From Gramella sp. AN32 (GTDB lineage: Bacteria > Bacteroidota > Bacteroidia > Flavobacteriales > Flavobacteriaceae), in contig NZ_QEYO01000005.1 in assembly GCF_023718305.1 (NCBI RefSeq), forward strand, positions 124,001-188,000: 64,000 nucleotides of DNA, read 5' to 3'. Each line of letters starts with the position of its first letter. Position 1 is the first letter of the stretch. Positions 54,997 through 63,231 of this stretch are shown piece after piece. Below the pieces are notes generated by a model. The model was not told the origin of the DNA. It saw nothing but the letters and a program-made list of their open reading frames with translations, and did no database searches. A program made the translations under genes and the position numbers.

Positions 54997-56004
54997 TTAT
55001 TGCAGAATTCCTGTTAGTTTTTGATTCAATTTGTCTCCTCTTAAGTTTCTACCAATAATTTCACCATTTTCTGAAATTAAAAAATTGTCTGGTATTCCGT
55101 TAATACCATAAATTAGGGAAGCTTTATTATCATCACCTTTTAAATCATTTACATGATTCCAAATTAAGCTATCATCTTTAATTGCTTTTATCCAGTTATC
55201 CTTGTTAGAATCTAAAGAAACAGCAAATATTTCGAATCCCTGTGGATGAAATTTTCGATAAGTTTTTACCAGGTTAGGATTTTCTTTTCGACATGGACCA
55301 CACCATGCTGCCCAGAATTCAAGTAATACTGCTTTCCCTTTTAGATTAGAAAGTTTTCTCATATTTCCTAGTGTATCTTGCATTTCGAAATCTACAAACT
55401 GTTCTCCTAATTTTGGTTCTTGGTTTAGTTCAATATATTTTGAAATTTTCTTTCCGTATTGATTGTTTTTATTGTCGGGTGAAAAGTTTTCATATAATGT
55501 TTTTGTTTTTTCTTTACCCCAAGTCGATGAATAGACGGAAAGTATATATGAACTATGAATACTTTTTGGATGATTTTTCACAAATTCCATATCCATTTCA
55601 AGTTGTTTATTCCTCGGGAGTGAATCGGTTTTTTCGTGTAATTTTTGACTTAAATTCTCTTCATATGAACCTGTTACATCTGCATTTCTAAAATCTGATT
55701 TTGTTGCGTCAAAAGTCATTATCGTGTCCTCTAACCATAAAAATCTATAATGGGAGAAATCTTTTGTTCTAAGTACTACTTGTATTGGTGATTCTGTTAA
55801 ATCTGTATTGAAAGAAAACGAATTATTTTGAATTTTCGTAGAATCTAAAATGGTATTATCACCATCCAAATATATTGAAGCTCCATCCTCAATTCCCTGG
55901 GTTTTTCCTTCTAATGAAAATTCTATCTGCTTTTGTTTATTACAAGAATTTAATAAGATTAAGAAAAGTACACATATCAATTTTTCATAAGAATTGTATT
56001 TAAT
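54997..56004 (-). CDS. TlpA-like thiol-disulfide lipoprotein with DUF4369
   Basis: About 336 residues. Lipoprotein signal KLICVLFLILLNSC near the N-terminus, a DUF4369 beta domain (about 35-150) and a C-terminal thioredoxin fold with EFWAAWCGPCRKENP (CxxC). A periplasmic disulfide reductase or cytochrome-maturation type role is usual. The start is unclear: no ATG fits; an ATT at 56004 would give MKYNSYEKLIC.., and the frame continues into a repeat that is probably not coding. Confidence 0.83.
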   Translation of the reverse strand: MKYNSYEKLICVLFLILLNSCNKQKQIEFSLEGKTQGIEDGASIYLDGDNTILDSTKIQNNSFSFNTDLTESPIQVVLRTKDFSHYRFLWLEDTIMTFDATKSDFRNADVTGSYEENLSQKLHEKTDSLPRNKQLEMDMEFVKNHPKSIHSSYILSVYSSTWGKEKTKTLYENFSPDNKNNQYGKKISKYIELNQEPKLGEQFVDFEMQDTLGNMRKLSNLKGKAVLLEFWAAWCGPCRKENPNLVKTYRKFHPQGFEIFAVSLDSNKDNWIKAIKDDSLIWNHVNDLKGDDNKASLIYGINGIPDNFLISENGEIIGRNLRGDKLNQKLTGILQ

Positions 56005-56048
56005 GCCTTTGTTACTAAGGGCAGTCTCTCTAAAAACCGTTTTTAAAC

Positions 56049-56120
56049 CCGCCGTATCCAACTAAAATACGGGTTTTTATGGTTTTTGGGAGAAGGCTAA
56101 GGTAAATGTTACCTGATCTT
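56049..56120. repeat. CCGTA-TACGG repeat, copy 1
   Basis: CCGCCGTATCCAACTAAAATACGG followed by a T-run, then GGCTAAGGTAAATGTTACCTGATC. Copies at 57558-57600 and 58651-58725. Confidence 0.7.
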
Positions 56121-56297
56121 GATTATCACCTCATCTAGCATTACAGAAATTGCCTTTTCAAAACCCTTGGTAAACCATGGATTGGAAGGTGCCCATCCTA
56201 TATTTATTGTAGACATTACATCTACTTTTACATCTTCGTACCTGAATCTGCATTGTACGGTATCTTCTGCATTTTGGGTAAATCCTCTTTCAATCAA
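56109..56297 (-). pseudogene. fragment, perhaps nucleotidyltransferase-like
   Basis: A 62-codon frame reading VQCRFRYEDVKVDVMSTINIGWAPSNPWFTKGF. The DVKVDVMST..IGWAP..PWF pattern recalls the central part of AbiEii-type nucleotidyltransferase proteins, but no rest of such a gene is present. I give it as a possible gene scrap only. Confidence 0.3.
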
Positions 56298-56669
56298 AGA
56301 TTTTCTTTTGATTGTCCGTAAAGTATAATCTAATAAAAGACGTCATTCTGAACTTGTTTCAGAATCTTCTAACACTGTAAATCACCCCAATAAATGAGAC
56401 CCTGAAATAAATTCAGGGTGACGAAATAACTATTTATGACAAAAAACGGGTATACATTAAATTTTTCTACAATAAGGGATTTTACCTTTTTTCCAGTTTT
56501 CCATTTCCATTTCATCCGAATTATCCCGCTACGGAATCTTTAGGATCTATTCGAAAAGGGATGTTTATTAAAATGGGTGGAGGAAGAAGTACCAGTTATA
56601 TACTGAATCTATAAGCCTCCTATGCTTATCTTAAAAAAAATTTCTAGATGCCCAGTTTAAAGATTCAAC

Positions 56670-56776
56670 AGAACCGCCCCGTGCGAGACCCGCTTGGTGT
56701 ATGCTGAGCTTAGCCGAAGGTTACGGTGGTGTGAGGGGTGCACTCCGTCAATTAATGGCGGAGCCATCACTCGACT
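56670..56776 (+). mobile_element. 3' end of a group II intron (domains V and VI)
   Basis: GAACCGCC..GGTGGTGTGAGGGG resembles domain V, and CACTCCGTC-AATTAAT-GGCGGAG followed by CCATCACTCGAC resembles domain VI with its bulged A and the intron end. A 28-bp genome repeat (GCTGAGCTTAGCCGAAGG) seems inserted at the domain V tip. No maturase frame nearby. A dead remnant if right. Confidence 0.5.
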
Positions 56777-56786
56777 ATTGCATGTT

Positions 56787-57473
56787 TTAAATCTGGATAC
56801 TTAATGAAAGTTTAATCAGATGATAGTATATTTTATATACTACCTTATCATCATATTGTAAACTTTCATCAATCCATCCTAGACTATCTTTACGTCTAAA
56901 TTGATTTATTTCATAACCTAGTTTTAAAACAGGGGTATATTTTCCTAAGTTCTTACCAATGCCAAAATCTAAGTTGGCTAACAGTCCCCCTTTTTCTTCA
57001 AAGTCATATTCACCATTAGAATAACCATATAAAAATTGGCTTACTTGATATCCGGCATTTAAATCAGTGCTAAAAAGCCAATTTTCTGCGAATTGATGAT
57101 GATATCTAAATTTGGTGAAGAGGGGCAACATTATTTTGTCATAATATTCATTTGAGATTATTGGATGTTTATCTTTGTGGACAACATTTATTCCTGATCC
57201 AATTCCCATAATAAAGCTTTTATTTATTTGATAGTTTAGAGAAAAATTTAAACCAAACACGGGAGAGTCAAATTTTGAATTTTCAGGGACATCAACATTT
57301 ATATTATTTCGATATTCAATGTGATCTCTGGTTTCCTTTCCCACTGAAAACTTAGTTACTGCATCACCTTCTAGGTATATATGGTCAAATATTTGAGCTT
57401 GTATTGAATTTGCAGCTATGAATAGTAAAAAAAGGAATAATTTATTTAAAATTGGATCTGTTTTAACTGTCAT
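56787..57473 (-). CDS. secreted outer-membrane barrel-like protein
   Basis: 228 residues with a signal peptide ending NSIQAQ (about 28). Alternating strands such as GLNFSLNYQINKSFIMGIGSGINVV..FRYHHQFAENWLFSTDLNAGYQVSQF and a final KLSLSIQI suggest an eight- to ten-strand barrel. Function unknown. Confidence 0.72.
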   Translation of the reverse strand: MTVKTDPILNKLFLFLLFIAANSIQAQIFDHIYLEGDAVTKFSVGKETRDHIEYRNNINVDVPENSKFDSPVFGLNFSLNYQINKSFIMGIGSGINVVHKDKHPIISNEYYDKIMLPLFTKFRYHHQFAENWLFSTDLNAGYQVSQFLYGYSNGEYDFEEKGGLLANLDFGIGKNLGKYTPVLKLGYEINQFRRKDSLGWIDESLQYDDKVVYKIYYHLIKLSLSIQI

Positions 57474-57557
57474 AACTAAGTTTTAAAGAATTAGGAGCAT
57501 GATTTCTCATTTTAAAATATGCTATAACAGCAGCTTGTCCAAGAAAAATTTACTCCT

Positions 57558-57600
57558 ACCGTACCCAACTAAAATACGGTTTTTATGGTTGTTGGGAGAT
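57558..57600. repeat. CCGTA-TACGG repeat, copy 2
   Basis: ACCGTACCCAACTAAAATACGG with TTTTTATGG after it; nearly identical core to copies 1 and 3. Confidence 0.7.
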
Positions 57601-57670
57601 GCTTGCAGGAAACACTTCCAGGCTATTGATATTTCGAAAATGCTCTTAAAATGCTGGCAAAAAAATATAG

Positions 57671-58607
57671 TTACCATACATTTTTGTTTAATATCTCTAT
57701 CAGTTTTTTCTCAATTTCAGGTTCCGAATCAGAATGTCCTCCATCTACAATAAATATTTCACTATTTTTTAGTCTGGAATCTAACTCAATAGCAGACTTT
57801 ACCGGACATATAGCATCATCTTTTCCATGTACAATTTTAATGGGAATTTGTTCTATTTGTTTTAAGTTATCGAGAATATAATTTTCCTCTATGAAGCAGT
57901 CATTTTTTAAATAATATGTTTCCAAAATGGATAATGATTCATAAGGAATCTGTTCTAATATTTTCTCAACCTCTTTTTTTGTAATCCCTTTTTTATAAAT
58001 AGATATTTCATAAAATGACCACTCATAAGAAAAGTGTTTTTTTTCTGCTGGCGTGCCATTTATTATCTTTTCTGAATAATAATTTATAATAGGAATTTGG
58101 CTATCATCGGGCACATTTTTTTGAATCTTTCCCATATCCCGGGAAATTGTTTTCCAACCCATCCGTTTAGGTAGTGGTTTGTCGATTCTTTATCTGCTAA
58201 ATATACACCTCTTAGCAATAGACCCTTAATTCTTTTTGGGTTTTGGATCGCATATACTAATCCAAGAGTTGTTCCCCAGGAGCCTCCAAAAATCAATACT
58301 TTTTCTATTAATAAATAATCAAGAAGTTTATTGATATCATTGACTAAATGCTGGGTTGTGTTTTCTTCAATACATCCAAAAGGAATACTTTTGGAAGCTC
58401 CTCTTTGGTCAAAAAAACGACCCTTTGTGTATCAAAATTAAAAAAGCGTTTATCTCTTTCAGAAAATCCAGCTCCAGGACCTCCGTGGATGAACAATATT
58501 GTTTCCGCAATTGGATTTCCACAAACTTCGTAATATATTTTATGAGTTTTACTTACTTTAAGAAAATCAGTCCTAGTTAGTCGTGTTAAATTCTCCATTT
58601 TTTGCAT
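57671..58607 (-). pseudogene. pip: proline iminopeptidase, two homopolymer frameshifts
   Basis: Three overlapping frames together make a full alpha/beta-hydrolase: MENLTRLTRTDFLKVS, FIHGGPGAGFSERD, then GGSWGTTLGLVYAIQNP (nucleophile Ser) and, at the end, VHGKDDAICPVKSA (Asp) and DGGHSDSE (His). The breaks fall at seven-base runs: A7 at about 58411-58417 (plus-strand view) and T7 at about 58116-58122. Adding one base to each restores FFDQRGASKSIP and KKNVPDDSQIP. Either recent decay, sequencing error or slippage; the rest is well kept. Confidence 0.8.
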
Positions 58608-58650
58608 TAATCTGTGCCAATAGGGGGCTCCCAAAAAACAATTTTTCCAA

Positions 58651-58725
58651 CCGCCGTACCCAACTAAAATACGGTTTTTTCGATTTTGAAGGGGTAAGGT
58701 AAAGGTTACTTGATCTTTTAAAGTG
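58651..58725. repeat. CCGTA-TACGG repeat, copy 3
   Basis: CCGCCGTACCCAACTAAAATACGG with T-run, then GGGTAAGGTAAAGGTTACTTGATC, closely matching copy 1 beyond the core. Confidence 0.7.
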
Positions 58726-58756
58726 ACAAAACGAACCGATATGCTTATAGCCACAG

Positions 58757-58790
58757 AAAAAGTGGCACAGTTTAAACCAAAACCAGTAAA
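58757..58790. mobile_element. IS21-like end fragment
   Basis: AAGTGGCACAGTTTAAACC and following ACCAGT resemble the terminal repeats of IS21-family elements. A related AAGTGGCACCCTTTAAACC..ATCACTGG occurs at 63079-63106. Confidence 0.35.
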
Positions 58791-58834
58791 AAATAGCTAG
58801 TGGGTCAGCATCCGCCAGAACGAAAGCTGCCTAA

Positions 58835-58931
58835 AAAGGGGGGTGAGGATCAGTTTAGTCCTGTATATTCATGTACTGTTCTGTGAGAGGTTAGGGGCGA
58901 GATTTCCCTTTACCTACTCGACTGCGTGTAG
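58835..58931 (+). mobile_element. 3' end of a second group II intron
   Basis: GGGTGAGGATCAGTTTAGTC..GTACTGTTCTGTGAGAGG then a stem AGGGGCGAGATTTCCCTTT and CCTACTCGAC, the usual order of domain V, domain VI and intron end in bacterial group II introns. No maturase frame. Differs from the first remnant, so two separate introns. Confidence 0.5.
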
Positions 58932-58935
58932 TTTT

Positions 58936-59235
58936 TTATTCGGTTATTCTCCTCTTTAAATCCATTCTCTCGTGTAAAATTCTCGTAATTTCAACATAGT
59001 TTTCATTTAGAGTTCGATAGAAAATGATATGTCGATTCGTTTTCATTCCTAGTAGACTTTGAGTAATTCCGTCATGGTTTTTTCCTAAATTCGGGTTGTC
59101 TGCAATTTCCTGGCAGGTTGAAATTAGCATTTCATAATAGTTGTCGGCTTGATTTTCAGACCAAACCTCAAAAGTATAATCCCAAATTTTGGATAAATCT
59201 TCAACAGCTTTGTTTGTCAATTTAAATTCAGCCAT
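58936..59235 (-). CDS. parE: ParE/RelE-type toxin
   Basis: 99 residues. MAEFKLTNKAVEDLSKIWDY..QEIADNPNLGKNHDGI and RHIIFYRTLNENYVEITRILHERMD are typical ParE/RelE core and C-terminal strands. It would poison DNA gyrase if ParE-like. Overlaps the antitoxin gene by 8 bp. The end of the second intron remnant lies 5 bp beyond its stop. Confidence 0.92.
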   Translation of the reverse strand: MAEFKLTNKAVEDLSKIWDYTFEVWSENQADNYYEMLISTCQEIADNPNLGKNHDGITQSLLGMKTNRHIIFYRTLNENYVEITRILHERMDLKRRITE

Positions 59236-59479
59236 TCGAGTGTTTTTCCACTTTTAGGGATTCAAGATGTTTTTTGGGATCAAAATCGTGAGCAATTCCG
59301 CTATCAATTCCGTCCTCAATTGCATTCCTTAATGCCATTACTTTACTTTCTTCTTCTTCTAAAAGCCTTAACCCTGCGCGTATAACTTCGCTAACATTTT
59401 TAAACCGACCCTCTTTTATTCGACTTTGGACGAATTGGTCAAAATAATTTCCTAGTGATATTGATGTGTTTTTGTTCAT
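59228..59479 (-). CDS. parD: ParD-type antitoxin
   Basis: 83 residues from ATG 59479 (MNKNTSISLGNYFDQFVQSR). Ribbon-helix-helix N-terminus, GRFKNVSEVIRAGLRLLEEEE, and a charged C-terminus that binds the toxin. Upstream in-frame codons overlap the operator and are not used. Confidence 0.92.
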   Translation of the reverse strand: MNKNTSISLGNYFDQFVQSRIKEGRFKNVSEVIRAGLRLLEEEESKVMALRNAIEDGIDSGIAHDFDPKKHLESLKVEKHSNG

Positions 59480-59501
59480 TTTGATACTATTTGATTTAAA
59501 A

Positions 59502-59518
59502 ATACCAAAAATTGGTAT
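59502..59518 (-). promoter_or_regulatory. ParD operator
   Basis: ATACCAA-AAA-TTGGTAT, a perfect 7-3-7 palindrome 22 bp before the antitoxin start. Confidence 0.6.
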
Positions 59519-59527
59519 AATATCCAA

Positions 59528-59858
59528 ATTCTCAAATTACACATAACGTTGGGCAAAGTGGCCGGCTTTTGAAACCGAGTCCTCTCCACCGTCACCGAGC
59601 GTATGAACGAAGATAGCTCTTAATAGCTTACACCGAGCCCCACCTTTGTGGATAGCTTTTGTCTGCACGATTTACCTTTTCTCATCACATAATAAGTTGG
59701 TCTTCTCTTTGTCGTCATGGGTTCTCTTAATAGAAAGGTTTGTCTCTAATAATGGTGTCAATTCTTTATTTTATTGTTTTTAGTCCCACCGTACTTAGTC
59801 GTTGTACCCGATCAAGGTAACCGTACCTACTCTTTCGGGTTGCGCTAACTAATCTCAT
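59528..59858. other. intergenic region, unexplained
   Basis: About 330 bases without a gene. Contains AACGTTGGGCAAAGTGGCC near 59544 and GGTAACCGTACC near 59816, words that recall other repeats here. It may include more intron or cassette remains, but I cannot assign it. Confidence 0.4.
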
Positions 59859-62027
59859 TTATTTTTTTGTAGGCTGAAAATCCTTATGCCCTGCTTGCCA
59901 AAGGGCAAATGCATACATGTTTGCATAGTTTCGGAAACTTACATTCTTCTCTTCCGTCCAGTGGCCACTATCGTAATTTACCTGCAAGACAATTGGTTTG
60001 TTCGATGTAGTGGCATTTTGCAATGCAGCTACAAACTTGGCCGGTTGCCATACAGGCACACGGGTATCATTGATGCCCGTAACTGCAATAACAGCAGGAT
60101 ACTTTACGCCTGGTATTACATGCAGGTAGGCATCCATTTCTATTAACCCCATTGCTTCTGTAGAATCTTTTACAGTACCAAATTCTTTTGAATCCAGAAT
60201 ACCATTGGGTCTGTTCTCGCCACGTAAAGGATTGCTAACAGGAACATTGTTGATGGCAGCTGCAAATAGATCTGGACGTTCCGTGATGGCCCTACCAATT
60301 AAAATGCCGCCTGCACTTGTACCATCGCCAATAAGATGTTGTGCTGAAGTGTATCCGTTATTAATTAAATATTCTCCACAGGAAATAAAATCTTTCCAAG
60401 TGTTTGGTTTGGTGGCCTTGAACCCTCCCATATGCCATGCATATCCTTTTTCCCCGCCACCACGTGGATGTGTTTCGGCAATAATAATTCCCTTATTTAA
60501 TAAGGGTAAATACATTGGTTTAAACCATGGAGAAGAGGAAATCCCATAGGAGCCATAACCTGTCATCAATACAACATTACTCCCATCTTTTTTAATGTTC
60601 TTATTGTAAATCAGTGATAAAGAAACCATAACCCCATCATGGCTCTTGACATCGACTTCTTCGACTAGAAGGTCATCTGTTCCCGGATATTTTGCTGTTG
60701 AATTAAATACGCTAATGGATGTTTGATGTGATAGAGGATTATAATCATACCGGGTTGTGGGTTGCTTCCATGAAGATACATGCAGGATACAATCATTTGT
60801 TTTTATATCAAATGTCTGCGCCCATGAATAACCACTCAGGGGGAGTTTTATAGATTGAACTTCACCGTTTGAAAAATTATATTGATCAATTGAAGAATTG
60901 ATACCGTCTGTTTTTTGTACAAACAAATAATCCCTGCATATGGTAAGCCACTCAATGGTTTGTTTACTTTCTGGGACAAGTGTTTGTGCATGGGTTACAT
61001 CAAGTTCATTGAGCGGAGATACCAACACTTTAAAATGAGGGGCATCTTTTCGGGAAAGCAGGTACACCATCTCTTTATAGATTATTGCATCCTTAACCTC
61101 GTCCTCAGATTTCACTAAGGTTTTCCAGTTTACCTGATTATCTGTTAGGTCAGGAGCAGAAGCGTAGAGTTTCTTATTCTGCTCCTGGCTACCGCTCCAG
61201 ATCGTTGCCAATAGATATTTATTATCCATTGAATAATCAACAAACAACAGGTCAGCAGCTTTTAAGTCAAAATTGGGATTATTGATACGGGATAAAATAG
61301 TTTTGTCTTTCATTGGATCAGTTCCCAGTTGATGGTACTTCACAGCTATATCCTGGAACAAGTGGGTAGAAAGCTGATCGCTGGTTTGAAGGGCACCATA
61401 AATAAACCCTTTGCTGTCAGGTGTCCATGCTTGCACAGAATTGACCGGATATAGGGTATCGGAATTAAATTTCTTCGTGTCAACATTAATGACCCTTACA
61501 GTGGAAATATCTGCTTTACCACTTTGAGTAAAGCTCAGCGCTACCATTTTTCCGTCTTTGCTGGGCAGAAAATTAAAAGTGATTTCTTTAGAATGGCCAC
61601 TGCCATAGGTATGCGGATCAAACAACAAAACTTCTTTTCCTTCCTTGCCCTGCCTGTAATAAAGTTTCGCCACATTTTCACCGGCCATTGTTTTTTTATA
61701 AAAATACCGACCCGATTCCCGGCTTATATAGGGGATATCCGATGGTGTCAATTCATCCAGCTTTATTAAAGCATTCCGCCCAGGGATTTTATCCAACATT
61801 TTATTAGTAAACTCTGATTGCAATTTTATCCAGTCCAGTACTTGTTGATTATTCACATCTTCCAGCCATCGGTAATTATCCACCACAACTTTACCAAAGA
61901 TGGTTTCCGTTACGGGTTGTTTTTGTGTTTCCGGATAAATGAAGTTTTGTGCTGCAGAATGATTGCTGATAAATAGGGATACACAGCAGACAACTGAAGC
62001 AAGGCTTTGTGTTGAGGAATTTTTCAT
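59859..62027 (-). CDS. prolyl oligopeptidase family serine peptidase
   Basis: 722 residues, signal peptide ending HSAAQ (about 27). An N-terminal seven-bladed propeller (about 80-430) and a C-terminal alpha/beta-hydrolase. The nucleophile is in GDGTSAGG (about 575); GGGEKGYAWHMGG precedes it; the His is in YDSGHWTEE. Cleaves short proline-containing peptides. The canonical GGSNGG is replaced by GTSAGG, as in some relatives. Sequence is richer in GC and codon-diverse than its neighbours, hinting at recent arrival. Confidence 0.92.
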   Translation of the reverse strand: MKNSSTQSLASVVCCVSLFISNHSAAQNFIYPETQKQPVTETIFGKVVVDNYRWLEDVNNQQVLDWIKLQSEFTNKMLDKIPGRNALIKLDELTPSDIPYISRESGRYFYKKTMAGENVAKLYYRQGKEGKEVLLFDPHTYGSGHSKEITFNFLPSKDGKMVALSFTQSGKADISTVRVINVDTKKFNSDTLYPVNSVQAWTPDSKGFIYGALQTSDQLSTHLFQDIAVKYHQLGTDPMKDKTILSRINNPNFDLKAADLLFVDYSMDNKYLLATIWSGSQEQNKKLYASAPDLTDNQVNWKTLVKSEDEVKDAIIYKEMVYLLSRKDAPHFKVLVSPLNELDVTHAQTLVPESKQTIEWLTICRDYLFVQKTDGINSSIDQYNFSNGEVQSIKLPLSGYSWAQTFDIKTNDCILHVSSWKQPTTRYDYNPLSHQTSISVFNSTAKYPGTDDLLVEEVDVKSHDGVMVSLSLIYNKNIKKDGSNVVLMTGYGSYGISSSPWFKPMYLPLLNKGIIIAETHPRGGGEKGYAWHMGGFKATKPNTWKDFISCGEYLINNGYTSAQHLIGDGTSAGGILIGRAITERPDLFAAAINNVPVSNPLRGENRPNGILDSKEFGTVKDSTEAMGLIEMDAYLHVIPGVKYPAVIAVTGINDTRVPVWQPAKFVAALQNATTSNKPIVLQVNYDSGHWTEEKNVSFRNYANMYAFALWQAGHKDFQPTKK

Positions 62028-62040
62028 GTGTGTAAATTTT

Positions 62041-62280
62041 GAATTTACCTGATGCTTTGTTTATCTATAAAGTTCTTGTCGATTGTTTGCTTGTATCTTG
62101 TTTCAAGTTCTTTTATTCATTTCCCCGGTCAAAGTTATCTAAGGAAACGAACTCTTGTCCCTGTGGAGAATCTGAATTAACAGACTGTCACGTGTTAATT
62201 TCTGAATTTCCATGAGAGTCATTTGTTGCGTTAAGTTATTGAACTCAGGTATTTGTTATAGCATTATCGCTAATGTTCTC
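62041..62280. other. intergenic region, nothing recognised
   Basis: About 240 AT-rich bases between the peptidase gene and repeat copy D. The peptidase promoter must lie here; no clear box or frame was found. Confidence 0.4.
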
Positions 62281-62382
62281 GACTAAAGCAAGTAGCGTGG
62301 AGTAGGGGCGCTTTCTTCTCGGCTTAGTTGTTTGTTACTTGTTCTCTAAAATAGCATTTTTTACTCGATTGACCGCTATTTG
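62281..62382 (+). repeat. cassette-like intergenic repeat, copy D
   Basis: GCAAGTAGCGTGGAGTAGGGG..CGGCTTAGTTGTTTGTTACTTG..TTTTTTACTCGATTGACCGCTATTTG. Best-preserved copy; GCAAGTA and TACTTG form an inverted pair about 45 bp apart. Confidence 0.7.
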
Positions 62383-62405
62383 CCGGTAACCCTAGCAACA
62401 GTTTT

Positions 62406-62804
62406 TTAATTATTCCCAGATAAATTTTTAAGTACTTTAATTGCTTTTTCCGCATCTTTTTTATCCACGAAAATATGATCGTGATAATAACCTGCAATTA
62501 CATTACAACTAATTTCATTTTTAGCTAATTCGGTTGAGAAGCTTGCCGTTAAACCAACAGCGTCAAGGGATGAATGAATCATAAGGGTAATCCAGGAAGC
62601 CACATAGTCATAACTTAAATTTAGTTTATCTGCTTTACTTTTCTCAATAACAATGGTGGTTCCTTCTATTTCTTTGAATTCACAAATTGTACTTTCCCGG
62701 TTAATTTTATGTATATCTTTTACTGTACAAAAAACATATTCTCCCAGGTTCAGTTTGGGGGTCATTCCTTTTATTAAATCCGAAATATTAGTTTCTCCGG
62801 CCAT
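62406..62804 (-). CDS. ACT-domain protein
   Basis: 132 residues. Two short ACT-like halves: [32 protein letters not shown] and [35 protein letters not shown], the latter typical of a CASTOR/aspartate-kinase-like ACT pair (YHDHIFV). May bind an amino acid. Unlinked to any enzyme here. Confidence 0.87.
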   Translation of the reverse strand: MAGETNISDLIKGMTPKLNLGEYVFCTVKDIHKINRESTICEFKEIEGTTIVIEKSKADKLNLSYDYVASWITLMIHSSLDAVGLTASFSTELAKNEISCNVIAGYYHDHIFVDKKDAEKAIKVLKNLSGNN

Positions 62805-63231
62805 TTAGATTAATCATTATTTATAGTAAAGATACAATAGTCAATAAACCCTCAAATGCTAGTCCCGATTAAATAGGATAGCGTATAAGTTAATTTTTTG
62901 TTCTTTAAATTCCCCATTTTTTTAATATGTAATCAAGAAGTATTTGGAAAACCCCAATAAAACTAATTCAATCATAGTATTCATTTTTGTTTTCAACTTG
63001 TTGCTGGTGGTTACGGTTTTGGGCAAGCTGCGGGAGTAGGGTGTAGACCTGTGGGCCTTACTCCGCTAATAACCAAAAGTGGCACCCTTTAAACCGAAAT
63101 CACTGGTACGTTTTGATTTGAGTTATTTCCTATTGGATAAATCTTAAATCTACCCATAAACAGGTATGGTATTGTTTCATAGTGAGGGGTATTTTTATAG
63201 TAAATAAAAATTTTCTATAAATCTGAACATT
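62805..63231. other. intergenic region with IS21-like fragment
   Basis: About 430 bases. Holds the AAGTGGCACCCTTTAAACC..ATCACTGG fragment (63079-63106) and AT-rich sequence. No gene seen. The promoter of the next gene lies near its end. Confidence 0.5.
63079..63106. mobile_element. IS21-like end fragment
   Basis: AGTGGCACCCTTTAAACCG then ATCACTGG; pairs with 58757-58790. Confidence 0.35.

Noticed and set aside
50691-62382. Integron integrase near the cassette-like repeats
   Set aside because: No tyrosine recombinase frame exists within the window, so the integron idea remains unproved here.
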